Shown here one piece after another: positions 11,202 to 22,107 of a stretch of 64,000 nucleotides of DNA. Numbering within the stretch: the first letter of the stretch is position 1; the number at the start of each line of letters is the position of its first letter. A program made the position numbers and the translations under genes. Origin of the DNA: Toxonevra muliebris (taxonomy: Eukaryota > Arthropoda > Insecta > Diptera > Pallopteridae); contig CAVNUY010000012.1 of NCBI GenBank assembly GCA_963691655.1, forward strand, positions 186,001 through 250,000, given 5' to 3'. The notes under the pieces were generated by a model, which had not been told where the DNA came from, searched no databases, and saw only the letters and a list, made by a program, of their open reading frames with translations.

Positions 11202-11756
11202 TTATGGTCTTAGGACACACTGATGCGGAATGACGTAGTGTGGTGAACTTAAAATTTTGTTGTCGATTTGAGACATATGTCCTAAAGAGATATATTCTCT
11301 CATGAAATCTAGATACATGTTTTTAACTTCTGGATTTTTATCTAGTTTCTTCTCTAGATAACGAAAACGTCGCTCTGCGGTATTATACGATGAACCGAGA
11401 GTTTTTGGGTCAGACTTGAAAGGCAGTCTGACTTCGAAACGACCAGACGGCAATAATTTAGCATGTTTAACAAAATGTTCTTCACATTGTTGTTGCTCCG
11501 GCGTTAATTTGTTTTTGTTTGACTCTGACGGAATTTCCTCTAACGCCCAAAACTTTTGAACCGTATAGTCAATTAACAAAAAATCTTCAGATTGGCACAA
11601 AGTACTACTTATTTGAGAGTGAGGATAATTATTGATACTGTATTTCCCTGACACAATCCAACCGAGAAGCGTTTTTTGAAGAGTTGGGTGCTCGGGGCTA
11701 GGTTTAATCTGGCCCACAGCGAGAATATCGAAAAATGTTTCGGCACCCAATAACAA
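11202..11756 (-). pseudogene. BEL pol linker upstream of RT
   Basis: This is the region between protease and RT in BEL pol: LLGAETFFDILAVGQIK, LQKTLLGWIVSGKY, FWALEEIPSES, and the RT lead-in GRFEVRLPFKSDPKTLG and NAERRFRYLEKKL-like text, ending SSPHYVIPHQCVLRP. The last motif normally continues as tK-RVVFDAS, so a single frameshift separates it from the RT segment at 11186. Confidence 0.8.
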
Positions 11757-11787
11757 ATCAATTTTTTGAGGTTTATGAAAACCAGGA

Positions 11788-12720
11788 TCAGCCAGTTCGA
11801 TATTTGAAGGGATGTTCCAACCACTTGTATTTATTGAATGATCTGGTTGGTAAGCTGATATTGTGATCGTTTAATTTAGATCGAACTGTAGTATTTGCTT
11901 TTCCGATGCCTACTACGTTTAAGCATCGTTCTTCTTTCCTTATACGCAACCTTTGAGCTAACACTTCTGTCATAAAGTTGACTTGAGAACCAGAATCTAG
12001 CAATGTGCATGCTAACACATAGTCACCGGACTTGCTTTTGACTTTGACTATTGCTGTACCCAAAATCACATGATTAGCCATATTTGAAATATGCATCGCA
12101 TGAGATGTCGATGGCAGATTTTGCGTTTGCACATTCTCAAATGTAACTGGGTATTGATGCAGCAATGTATGATGTGATCGATTACATGTTCGACATCTAC
12201 TTGATTTGCATTTCGACACTGTGTGACCCTTTCGAAGGCAATTGATACACAATGACGAAGATTTTGCAAATTCAAATCTTTGGTGCACAGATAATGCAAG
12301 GAAGGACGGACAACCGGTAATGTAATGATCAGATGAATTACAATGTAGACACGTCGGCTGTCGTGATTTTGTGGCTGTAAACGAGGATTTCGGATTTCTA
12401 TTATGATTATCCTGTTTAGCCCTATTTTGGGAGATGGCAATCCTAGGCTTTGAAGTGGAAGCTTCTTCAGCGGAAATATGGTGATATCGTTTGTTAAGAG
12501 CGGCTTCATACTCATACCATAATGGCAATTTATCATAATCCAAGTTTTCTTCCCACTTGGACCGTGTAATGGAATCAACTTTCGACATTACAATGTGGAT
12601 TATGATCGCATTTGTAATATTTTCCACATCACCCAATGACAGCAAAGAATCATAAACTGCTGAAACTGTATCGATCATATTACGCAGGGAAATGGCTGAA
12701 GGCTTTGAAATTTCAGGCAA
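11788..12720 (-). pseudogene. BEL gag C-terminus (zinc knuckles) and aspartic protease
   Basis: The first part is gag capsid-like (VSAVYDSLLSLGDVEN, WEENLDYDKLPLWYEYEAAL). Cys/His knuckles follow: CLHCNSSDHYITGC and CINCLRKGHTVSKC with a CRTCNRSHHTLLH motif, a set typical of BEL/Pao gag. The protease active site LLDSGSQVNFMTE follows, and then AQRLRIRKEERCLNVVGI. Pol continues in another frame from 11756. Confidence 0.85.
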
Positions 12721-12752
12721 TTCGAAAAGTTTCGATATTGTATCGAAAAATA

Positions 12753-13346
12753 TCAGACATTTATTGTCATAAACTTTTTAAGGCTTGCTAGTGCCTTCGG
12801 GTAATTTTCTTCCGAAATTTGAAAAGCTCTCACTGTGCCTAACGCTTCTCCGGACAGACATGAAATTAAATGATTAAATTTCTCAATGTTTGGAATTGTA
12901 TGGTCATTGTTCACAAGACTCTCAAAAAGGCTCATAAAATTCTTGAATTCTGAATATTTGCCTTTGAATTTCGGCAATGACATTTTTGGAAGTCGAGAGC
13001 TGTGTGATGAACAGAAAGAAGCTTCAGGAATACTAGTAGGTGGTGGTGGTCGAATATTCAAAATGAATCTTATTGAAGATTTTGTTTCTACAATAAGATC
13101 CTCTATTTCTCCACGGGCATTATCTTCCTCATCAATATCTTCTATCTGAGACTAATAATCCATCAGCTTGGCACTGTATTGATTTACCATGTCAAGACGG
13201 CACTCTAACTCGGTTGGGTCAAAAGAGACCGTTTTTTCTTTTATTGCCTTTCGAATTCTACGAATATTATTTCTTGACAACGTTCTTTGCCTTTTCAAAG
13301 CAGTAAGCTCTTCTGCTTTGCTTGGGGTAATTTGTGCTCTTGGCAT
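12753..13346 (-). pseudogene. BEL gag N-terminal part
   Basis: An ATG at 13344-13346 gives MPRAQITPSKAEELTALKRQ and then RNNIRRIRKAI, the usual opening of BEL gag proteins. An in-frame TAG at about 13152 interrupts it, and the frame continues through EDIDEEDNARGEIEDL, a proline cluster RPPPPT, and LPKMSLPKFKGKYSEFKNF, the conserved BEL gag motif. A frame change near 12750 leads to the next fragment. Confidence 0.8.
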
Positions 13347-14846
13347 GATTTTAAAAAAATTTTAATTTGCTGATAAAATGATATTAATTTTGTTTGCGAG
13401 AAACAAATTTTGATCCACTGTTCTATCTCTAGTTGGGTACACTTTGGAAAAGAAATCACAAAATAAAACGAAAACAATAACTCTAATATGTCCAACGAAA
13501 CCGAAAATATGGATCATAGAGTGTAAATTTTGTGATACTCCAATAAAAGCTAATTTAATTATTAGCTAAGTGTATTATTTTATACGAAAGCGAGAAAGTG
13601 AATTTTAGTAGCGAATGACCAAAATTTTACGACAAAATTATCAAAAAAAATCGAAATCAAAATTTAAAAAATGTATAAATTAAGTTTTTTATACCGAAAA
13701 GCGTTATATACTTTTACTTTTATTAATTCTTATATACGTATGTGTATACTGGATATATACCAATTTTATTAACTGCACTTCAATTCCTAACCCACTGTCC
13801 TATCTTTGTTTCACTTCTAAAGTTGCTATGTTTATATTTTATATGTGTATATATAAATAGACATGCATATAAGAATGTGATTACAAAGAGATGCCAAAAA
13901 TTGAGAGTAAGAATGTTGTTATGGTTGTTGTACCAATGATGTACAATTTAACAGCAATTATTTTTGGAATACAAAGAACTCTCAATTGTTAGCACTCTAT
14001 ACCTCGGTTGTAGTTTGTTCTGGTTCAGAGCCAGCATTAACTTCCCTCTGGCTGTCGATGTTCATTTATCCAAAAAATGATGTTAGCAGAGAAAAATATT
14101 ATTCTACGGGAACAGGTGAGTACAGCAACGGAATGTAACGGATATGATACCGGTTACATAAAATTGGCGGCAACTTTTTTCAGCACTACACTTGATAGTT
14201 GTACCTTTTTTAATTATATTTATTTCGTTTTTGGTATCCTTTAAAGTATAATTTTAGTTTCTTATATTATTTTGCTGATATTGCGCTTTTAGTCCCACTG
14301 TTCAATACCGGTAGTATATACAACTGCACTTTTTCGAATTGCACTATGTAGTGTATGTATATATGTTTGGCTATTATTAACCTTTGTGTGGTTTTTATTT
14401 TTTGCTTTGTACTTTATGTTTTCGCTTTATGTTTTAGTATGTATGTATTAAACTATATTTAGTATGTATATATCGCGACTTGTACGTTTTTCATACGCGA
14501 GTTTGGCAAAAAATTTATTTTTTTTTTTGATATTGTCTGGTTATATGCTAATATTTTAATAATTTATTGAGTATTCTTTAATTGTTTTGTACAAAGATTT
14601 CGCACTATGCATATATGTATGTGTGTGTTGGTTGACAGTTAACGAGAAGCTTTATGTGCATATGATTTTGTTTTATTGTACTTATATACAATTTGCGGCA
14701 CTGTTAGGCAAGCATATATTATTTTAGTTAACATACATATGCATTTGCACTTTTACTCAAATTTATGAATTTTAAAATCTATATTTGTGTCACTTAGCAC
14801 TTCTTATAATTATTTTTTTTTATTTGTGAGAAACTTTAATGCACTA
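13347..14846 (-). other. BEL leader, about 1.5 kb, no recognised gene
   Basis: This lies between the PBS and gag. It is AT-rich with many TATGTATG runs. A 22-codon frame at 13997-14065 (MNIDSQREVNAGSEPEQ and on to TTTEV) ends at GTATAG and looks protein-like but is too short to call. The leader is long for a BEL element and might include foreign sequence. Confidence 0.45.
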
Positions 14847-14864
14847 GTCCCTGCTCGGGCGCCA
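14847..14864 (-). promoter_or_regulatory. BEL primer-binding site
   Basis: On the element strand it reads TGGCGCCCGAGCAGGGAC and abuts the CA end of the LTR with no spacing. It resembles the well-known lysine-tRNA PBS at 17 of 18 positions. The same 18 bases serve gypsy element A (24671-24688). Confidence 0.75.
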
Positions 14865-15265
14865 TGAAAAATTACAAGAGTTTTTGTAATTATTTTACAA
14901 TTTAAGGTACTTTAGGTGCACTTTTAACTTTTTGCCAAACTAACTTTAAAAAGGAAACACGTCTATTTTCATTGAATGTTACTATACAAGTGGTTTTATT
15001 TTCATTCCTTAACTTAGAACTAACATTTTGATTACAATTCAGCAAACGGATTTTCAGGTGAAATTCAAAGTATTATTAAGCAAACGGTAAGTATGAAGAA
15101 ATATTAAAGAAAAGTGAAATTAAGTATACAGGGTAAGTATTCAGGCAAGTATTAAGGTGAGTATTAAGGTAAGTATTAAGGCAAGTATTAAAGTAAGTAT
15201 TAAAATAAGTATTCAGACTACATCGATAATAAATTCATGATTTCAGGTTATAATATGACGAAACA
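14865..15265 (-). repeat. BEL 5' LTR, 401 bp
   Basis: On the element strand it starts TGTTTCG and ends TTGTAATTTTTCA. The first 289 bp match the 3' LTR. It includes 12-base GTAAGTATTAAG repeats at about 15135-15217. The boundary comes from the adjacent PBS. Confidence 0.75.
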
Positions 15266-15623
15266 ATATTAATAACTATGATTACCAAAATAGAAATCTT
15301 AGTAACTATCAAAACGGCAGTGGTAACCATTACCTAAATAAGAATTATAGTAATAATTTTTGTGTTAGTTAGACCAATTTTCGTTTATTATAGTGTTATT
15401 TGTTTATTCGGGCTTTTTTGGTCTTTGATTTTTAGAAACAATTAAAGATTATCTCTAATTTTCTTTTTCTCCTACGCGTGTCGGTCTTTTTAAGACCACC
15501 CTCAGGGAGTCTGTTTATTATAAAATATAATAAAATAACAAATGAACAATTAAACAAATTATAAACAAAAACATATTTACAAATTCACAACAATCTTACA
15601 TTAATATTGCACTAATATTATTA

Positions 15624-16088
15624 TTAGCTGTGTCTAATGGCTGCTGCGTACGTCTGGTGCATGTTGTTTAAGTCGTCTTTGTGGTTTATAGCTGTGTTCA
15701 TTTTTTGTTGTATTCTTAGAGTCTCAAGTGTCATTCTGTTTTTATATTTACGTTCTATGTCTAATATTTTTGCATTGGTGAAATCTGCTATGTGTCGGGT
15801 TTCCGTTAAATGTTGCGCTAGCGCTGTTGTTGTCTTCTTGTTTTTCGCATCTGCTATGAGTTCTATTCGTGTACCGAAAGCTCTTTTTGTTGTCCCTATG
15901 TATGTCTTATTGCAAATTTCACCTTCTCTCCCTTTACATGTTATTTCATACACAACATTGTTTTGTTGTGCTTTCTCTATTTTGTCTTTTGTATTCGTAA
16001 AAAATTTTCGTAGGATGTTGTGAGGTTTGTGTGCATATGATATTTGTTTGTGTTTTATGATATTGGTTAATATTTTACTGTCTGTCAA
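15624..16088 (-). pseudogene. Penelope GIY-YIG endonuclease domain
   Basis: The domain starts after an RT C-terminal segment with HNILRKFFTNTKDK. It contains VVYEITCKG, CNKTYIGTTKRAFGTRI (the YIG motif and its catalytic Arg), and LAQHLTETRHIADF, as in Penelope endonucleases that nick the target DNA. It ends YAAAIRHS at a stop. This 154-residue frame is itself intact and almost identical to copy B (one residue differs), but upstream frameshifts at 16090-16450 cut it off from the RT. Confidence 0.85.
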
Positions 16089-16450
16089 GTTTGGTACATA
16101 TGGTACCCCTATGTATTTTTTCTCGTTGATTTGTTTTAGTTTGTTTTGGTTAGTTAATGTTTTTAGTTTTTCGTATTAGCTTTTCGATCAGGTGTTGTGG
16201 GTAGCCGTTTTTTGTTAGTAATGTCTTTATTTTAATGTAATTCTCTGGTTTGAAGTCGTCATCTACAGTAAACTTTGTGTATGATCCCTGTTGCCGTGTT
16301 TATTTTTTGCTTCATCGGGTGGTTTGAATTTATTATTTTGATTATTCTACCCGATGAGGTACTTTTTGTGTACCAATTGAATTTAAAGTGTTGGTTTGTT
16401 TTGTGTAATTCTGCGTCAAGATAAGGGATTTTATTGTCTTGTTCTATTTT

Positions 16451-17645
16451 CTAGTAATTTGTGTTATTGAATGCGAAGTAGTTATTATCCGCTATGCAAA
16501 AGTCTAAAATTTCTTTAAATTGTCGCTTCGGTATCATTGTATGTGGTTCTATGTCCTCCCACTTGTCCATGATGGTCTTTATGGGCAATTGTGCAGGTAT
16601 ATTTGTGAATAGTGATATCACATCGAATGATACCACAATTTCGTCATCTATTATTGTTTTTGTCATTAGTTTTTCTTTAAGTTTTATTGCGCTTTTTTAT
16701 GTTGTATCGTACGGAGTTATTTAAGTATTTGACCTATATGTTTTGCAAGTTTGTAGCAGGGTACTGTGGTGGATGATGCTATAGGTCTGAGAGGGATGTT
16801 CTCCTTGTGGATTTTGGGCACTCCATATAGCCTAGGTGCATTTGCAGCTGAGCAGTATAAATCATATTTTTGTTTTGTGTCGATGTATTTGAACTTGTGC
16901 AGGTCTTTAATTAGTTGATTATTTTTCCTTATTAGTTGTTGTGTTGGATCTTTCCTCATTGTCTTGTAGGTCTTTTGTAGTCTAGAAGTTTCTGCATTTT
17001 GTCCATATAATCCTTGCGTTCTAATATCACAGTTTTGTTTCCTTTGTCCGCCTGTGTTACTATTATTTTATCTTTGTATTCATTGAGTAGTCGTTTTGTG
17101 TCATCTGCAATTTTTAATATTAATTTTTCCTTCGTGTTGTTCGTGTTTTTATTTTTAAAGTTATTGATTTTCGTAGCTAGATCACATCTAGCTAGATCTT
17201 TTTCCTTTTCGTCTTCTATGTTTTGGATTCCTTGTTCTAGGTCTGCGTTGATGTGTATGGGTGATAGGGTTTCTTTGGTCACTGGAAAAGTAAATTTCGG
17301 CCGTAGTGAGAGTAGCCAGGCTACTTCACATGGGAGAGGTGCTGTGGTTTTGTTTGCAAACCAATCTGTGTTGAGGCTGAGTCCATGTGTGTTCATTGTG
17401 TGTGATATCGTTGTTCGTAGTTTTTTGTTTAATGTTTTTTCCGTTTGTGTTTTTATTCTGTGGCCGGGTAAGTTTTGGTTCGTTATTATGTTGTTGGTTT
17501 CTTCTTCCGTTAGTGTTTTCTTCAGTTCTTGTATTGTGTGAGCTTTGGTCTTGTTGATTGTATTAATATGTAATTGTGTTTCTTTGATTTCAAGTTTTAA
17601 TACTATTTCCAAAAAGATTTGCTCGATCTTTTGATGTGTAAACAT
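16451..17645 (-). pseudogene. Penelope RT, catalytic core deleted
   Basis: An ATG at 17643-17645 opens MFTHQKIEQIFLEIVLKLEI, then WFANKTTAPLPCEVAWLLSL and VTQADKGNKTVILERKDY. After a frame change near 16957 come APRLYGVPKIHKENIPLRPI and IVVSFDVISLFTNIP, both typical Penelope RT motifs. After FAFNNTNY a stop is followed in frame by QDNKIPYLDAELHKT, which normally lies well beyond the YVDD motif. The segment from the GLAMG-type motif to YVDD is therefore deleted and this RT is dead. The residual frame 16100-16440 is short and broken. Confidence 0.85.
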
Positions 17646-18107
17646 TTTAGCTCACGGTATGGGCAAAATTTCAAATGTGTAAAATGTAAGAATAACTGTA
17701 TCGTAAGATATAAAATAACTGTAACGTCCAGTTCCCGTCTCGCTCACACTACTGCGCGACATGACTGTGCTACTCTAAACAACAAAGAGAAGGGAGAAGA
17801 GAGAAGAAGAGAGGGAGAAATTAAAATACGAGCGGAGTTTGTTTGTTTATGTTTCGATCAATTTACTCACTCATATATGTACATTCGAAAACTAAATGTG
17901 CGTGTACATTTATTCGTGGCAGAATTATTTGTTGGTGTTAAACGTGTGGAGATCGACTATACCATACAAGCAGAGAAGTCGCCGTAGCAAACACTGGCGT
18001 TTGATAGGTTTTGCATTCGGTTAGTTAGATTGGATTAAAATTAAATATTTTTAAATATAAAAACAATACAAAATGATAAGTAATAATGAATCTAGGTGTC
18101 AATAAAT
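17646..18107 (-). repeat. Penelope 5' repeat (R), copy 1, interrupted by gypsy A
   Basis: This segment directly upstream of the Penelope ORF recurs at 34685-35195, 40788-41002, 41209-43713 (interrupted) and in each tandem unit. It includes the start codon context (CCGTGAGCTAAAATG) and CCATACAAGCAGAGAAGTCG. It continues across gypsy A into 25551-25598. It may be the Penelope 5' UTR or LTR-like part, or an independent element. Confidence 0.75.
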
Positions 18108-18963
18108 TGTAACGAACCTTCCTGGTTCCTTTTCTTTTCGTCAGGGTATACTCAGCGAGTAACCAGGGTGCGTAAATAATAACTCACGATAGTTCGTTTC
18201 GGTTTTCTTTGTTCACTTGTTTATTTATTTTCTTCACTGTTGGTTTTAAATACACTTGATTATTTTTATTCTTGGTACCTCGTACAGTCTTTGTTTGTTC
18301 CTTGCAGCCCCTCAATCGTCCTTCTCGGACGTTCGTTTGCCTTCGTTGGCGCTCGTTTGCTTTCCTTGGCGCTCGTTTGCCTTCCTTGGCGCTCGGTTTG
18401 CGTTCGTATGTTTCCTTTGTGTGTGTTCGTGATACGATGGTTAGGTCATAGTCGTTTGTTGTATGGTCCGTGGCAATTACGTGTGTTCGCTACACCAGGG
18501 TACGTGGATACGACCCCCTGGTGCCGATTAATACCTCAGTGGAAACTTAATCTTGACGTAAGGACTTACGCCAAGATCCAATTAATACCTCACGAATGAA
18601 TAATGTCTTATGAAGAACCTAGCATGCGGACGCTCTGCTGATATAATCTAACGACTCTTTTGTACTAGCCTACCGTGCGGACGTATCGGTTGGTTTATTA
18701 CATATAATCTAGCGAATAGAGAACAATAGAACCACCAAGTTACTACCTTAGACCACGATCTAAGTCTGAGTGTCTTGTTCTGTTTAATGCATGTCCTTTT
18801 ATACTAATTTTCCTTCTGTTGTACCGTTTTGTTCATATTAGTTTTTACATGTTTTATCGTACTGTAATATGTATGTATATACTTTACTTCATTTTATATA
18901 TTCATACATATGTTACATTTAAATTGTGGGATCAAAATAACTCTAATATTTTGAGTCCTTACA
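18108..18963 (-). repeat. gypsy A 3' LTR
   Basis: On the element strand it begins TGTAAGGACTC and ends GGTTCGTTACA. A 119-codon frame on the opposite strand (18240-18599) recurs in the other LTR and is taken as chance. Confidence 0.9.
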
Positions 18964-18988
18964 CCTCCCCCCCCCCCCCCGCCCCCCC
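18964..18988 (-). promoter_or_regulatory. gypsy A polypurine tract
   Basis: On the element strand it is a G run with one C and a final GAGG, right before the 3' LTR, where plus-strand DNA synthesis is primed. It is unusually G-pure and begins one base after the extended ORF3 stop. Confidence 0.8.
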
Positions 18989-19960
18989 TTACTTAGTAGA
19001 GACATGACTGACTATGATGCACCCATTTGGTTTTACTCGTACTTTGTATATCTTTCCATCGTATTCTCTTTTAAATGAGCATCTTTTCCGTCGCTGCTTT
19101 CCCGCTGCTTCCCGCTACTCGTGTTGTAACTGGTCAGGCAATTGGTCTCCTGTGAGATTGGTGATTGGGATTGACAAATGATCTTCGTCCTCGATTAGGC
19201 CCAAAATGTCGCTCAACTCTTCTACGATTAGTGCATCGTTTTCCAAATACTCCGGTAGAAGATCCTGGATAAGATCGTTGTTGTTATTTTCTTCACTGCT
19301 GTTGTTGTTATCTTTGCTGTTGTTATCATCTAGTTTACTCTTATTGTTGGGTGTTTCTTCGTAGGTAATATGGGTTTCTTCGCTATTGTTGTTATGGGTT
19401 TCTTGGCTATTGTTGTTGTTGGTGTAATTATTGTGGATTTCTTCATTATTGTTGCTGTGTTCTATCATCGGTTTCTGGGTTGTTGTTGGTTGGTTTGTTC
19501 CATCGTTGTATATCGTACATCTATAGGTTACGGTGGTGGTGATTATTGTACACCCTACTCCTTCTTCTTTTTGTGTATGTGATGTAACCGTCATTAAGCC
19601 TTTCCGGTTGTTGTACTCACTGTCGTCTTCTTCGCTTTCGTTGTCATCGGACGATGGGACTGGTTCAGCTGGTATGACGGCGTCTTCTTCTATGGCATCT
19701 TCTTCGGAATATTCTTCTTCATTTTCGATATGTTCTTCTTCTTCTTCGGTGTCTTCGTCGGTGGACCGATCTCGGTATGGATCGTAGATTTCCGTAGATA
19801 CGCAGCTATTACTGGTGCTTGTAGTGCTGTTGATGGTGATGACACTATAATTTTCATCATCTTCCAGTCTTCTTAGTACGACCCTCGGAATTTTTGCGTG
19901 TGTGTCTACGCCTTTAGTTTCCTCAGTATAAGGTCTTTTCGAATGCCTGTGTGAGTCCAT
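18989..19960 (-). CDS. gypsy A third ORF: acidic protein with in-frame TAG before a basic tail
   Basis: The ATG at 19958-19960 opens MDSHRHSKRPYTEETKG. After RVVLRRLEDDE a long acidic stretch (STDEDTEEEEEHIENEEEY) follows, then an Asn/Ser/Glu-rich low-complexity part and an acidic helical segment LLPEYLENDALIVEEL. A TAG at 19115-19117 would end it at 281 residues. The same frame then continues 41 codons to TAA at 18989-18991 with a basic tail (GKQRRKRCSFKREYDGKIYK, then VRVKPNGCIIVSHV), giving 323 codons. The position between integrase and 3' LTR is that of env, but there is no signal peptide or membrane segment, so it is not an env. The function is unknown; the composition suggests a nuclear or nucleic-acid-binding accessory protein. 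Whether the TAG is read through or a mutation cannot be told here. Confidence 0.6.
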
Positions 19961-20189
19961 ATCTCCTTTGGGTTTTGTTTTAATTTCCTTTAGTTTTGTG
20001 TGCCCTTTTATATGTTTTTTCCCTAGGTGATCTTTGAACCTTTTTTTTCTTATTCTCTATTTTTTCTCTTTTTATTTCTTTGTAAATGAGTATATACCTC
20101 TTATGCTATGCATATATATATATTTTTTTTTATATGTGGGTTCGTACCTCTTTTCTTAAATTGTTGAACATTTATATTTATTTATCTTT

Positions 20190-20232
<43 letters not shown>

Positions 20233-20944
20233 ATATAGTTCATAAAACATAGTGTATGTTACATTTTGTATAGTGTAGTTTTTAGTTTGTTTGGTGTTTG
20301 AGCATAATTCATACACACAAATATACAAAATATTTTCCAGTGTATTTTAATTTGCACTAATTTTGTATAGTGCCGCTTTTAGTTACCCACGGTATTTTGT
20401 GCAACTGTTCTGCTCTCATATCTTATGTATTTTCTCTTCTTTGTGTTACTCAGTTGAAATAATAATATTTTCCCATATCTATGTGCAACTGTTCTGCTCT
20501 CATATCTTATGTATTTTCTCTTCTTTGTGTTACTCAGTTGAAATAATAATATTTTCCCATATCTATGTGCAACTGTTCTTCTCTTTGCTTTCTGCTGTTG
20601 AATATTTGCGGCACTTCTCTTTTGTAATGAATATACATACATTTTAACTATCACAGTATCCCGTTGTTGATTTTTAGTTCTTCTGACTGATACCGGGTGA
20701 GGCATTATTTCTGACGAAATATGTAAGATTTTATTTTATGCATTATTTTTGTTTTATGACTGCGATTCTTATTAGTTTTATTATTATTAATTATTTATAT
20801 TATTATTGATCAATATTATTGATGTTTTGCGAGTTTTGTTCATTTTGTTTTATTTTGCTGTTTATTTTAGTGGATGGTGATTATTTTGATACTGCTATTT
20901 GAACTTTACGATGATATTGATGGTTGTGTAAATATTGATGGTTT
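19961..20944 (-). other. gypsy A inter-ORF region, non-coding
   Basis: This lies between integrase and the third ORF. It holds a T run of about 40 bases (about 20189-20229 on the plus strand) and an 84-bp tandem repeat. No coding frame is recognised; it might hold a splice acceptor and leader for the third ORF. Confidence 0.5.
20401..20583. repeat. 84-bp tandem repeat, 2.2 copies
   Basis: Units start at 20401, 20485 and 20569, each opening GCAACTGTTCT. The first two are near identical and the third breaks off after about 15 bases. Confidence 0.85.
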
Positions 20945-22107
20945 TCATGGTTGGGCTGTTTCAGCTTGATTTTCCACATTATATTCTTTCAACTCATTTA
21001 TGTGGGCTGTTCTTGTACTTCCACCACCTGTTTTCCTAATTTGCACTATTACTGGTGATATGAAATCTATGATTTGATGAGGTCCATCATATTTAGTTGA
21101 CCAACAGTGGGTTTCCATATCCTTCGACGTAAATTGTAGTATCTAGCTTGGTTCTGCGCTGCTCGTTCAAGATTTCGTCGTACTATCACAAAGATTTCTT
21201 TCATTTGATCGCTTTTCTCTTTAGGTGTTTTGTGTACTTGAGCGGTACCTAGAGTGCTTTCATCGAATAGAGTATTCGGTAATCGTGGTTCTCTACCTTG
21301 GACTAGAAATGCTGGACTAAACCCTGTTGTATCTTGAATGCTTGAGTTTACTGCTAGGGTAATTTCCGGAAGTAAATCATCCCATTTTCTTTGGTCCTTT
21401 CCTGTGAATTGTGCTATTATTGTTTTTACTGTTCGATTCATTCGTTCTGTGGGATTTTCTTGTGGTGTGTACGGCGCGGTGAATTGTTGGCGGACTCCAA
21501 TTTCTTTCAAGTATTTTTGAAATTCTTTTCCAACGAATTGTACGCCATTGTCGGTTACTAATACCTTCGGTACTCCAAATCTGGCTAGAACTCGTTCTCT
21601 GAAAGCCTTCTTTAGAGTTTCACATGTAGCATGTCGTAGAGGAATGAGTTCGGTCCATTTTGAAAATCGGTCAAAGAAAACGAGAAGCATGTTGTTACCA
21701 TGTGTAGATCGTGGTAGAGGTCCCACAAAATCAGCACAAACCATTGCCCATGGTTCATCAGCTATTTGTGTTAGCATCGTCCCTACTGGTTTCTGTTGAC
21801 TGGTTTTATACTGTTGACATGTGGTACATTGGCGTACATACTGGCTTACGTCCCGAAACATGCCTGGCCAGTAGTATCGATTTGCTACTCGTGCAATGGT
21901 TTTACGTATTCCTAGATGACCTGCACTGGGTTGATTGTGATTTTCATACATCACTCTGCTTCGTAGTGGTGTGGGGACACATAACTTCCAAGGGGCGTTG
22001 TCTTCGTCTGCGGTCTGGCTTGGAATATGCCGATACAGTTCTCCTTCTTCGATGATGTAATCTGGAAACTTTCGAGGCTCATTTTGTATTTCGCTTAATC
22101 TTTTCTA
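20945..22107 (-). pseudogene. gypsy A integrase
   Basis: It is in frame with the RT segment but separated from it by a TAG at 22105-22107. It has LRSRVMYENHNQ, the zinc-binding HHCC (H in AGHLGIRKT, then CTTCQQYK), the core with CADFVGPLPRS, VTDNGVQF and PQENPTERMNRT (all three DDE residues present), and AFLVQGREPRLP. Near 21100 a frameshift moves the reading to WSTKYDGPHQIIDF and VQIRKTGGGSTRTAH, the C-terminal region, ending at TGA 20945-20947. The catalytic core is intact. Confidence 0.85.

Larger units (their letters stand above)
8100..15265 (-). mobile_element. BEL/Pao LTR retrotransposon, defective
   Basis: Gag, protease, RT, RNase H and integrase regions of BEL/Pao type lie in order on the minus strand between matching 289-bp segments at 8100-8388 and 14977-15265. 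A primer-binding site lies at 14847-14864, directly inside a 401-bp 5' LTR (14865-15265), so the 3' LTR at 8100 appears to lack its last 112 bp. No 5-bp TSD is seen (ACAGT against ATATT), in line with truncation at that end. The two LTR segments differ at about five positions. Frameshifts, stops and deletions break gag and pol. Confidence 0.85.
15357..17645 (-). mobile_element. Penelope-like element, copy A
   Basis: An RT of Penelope type is followed by a C-terminal GIY-YIG endonuclease on the minus strand, the layout that defines this retroelement class. The 3' end is placed at 15357 because similarity to copy B (26485-27489) starts there. The ORF start lies at 17645 next to a dispersed 5' repeat. 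The RT lacks its catalytic motif and the frame is broken several times. Confidence 0.85.

Noticed and set aside
13997..14065. Short protein-like frame in the BEL leader
   Set aside because: Only 22 codons, with no family match I can name; kept as a note under the leader.
8100..15265. 5-bp target duplication for the BEL element
   Set aside because: Flanks ACAGT and ATATT differ, and the 3' LTR is probably truncated.
15637..16023. 128-codon plus-strand frame (also at 26765-27151)
   Set aside because: Antisense shadow of the GIY-YIG frame; no own motif.
16340..16380. Second hammerhead motif (CCGATGAGG with a GGTAC stem)
   Set aside because: U4 is changed to C and there is no GAAA after stem II; it is Penelope coding sequence.
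18240..18599. 119-codon frame repeated in both gypsy A LTRs
   Set aside because: Conserved only because the LTRs are near identical; runs antisense to the element.
20189..20229. Poly-A tail of a reverse-oriented retroposed sequence
   Set aside because: No TSD or LINE/SINE body next to the T run; it is within gypsy A and may be slippage.
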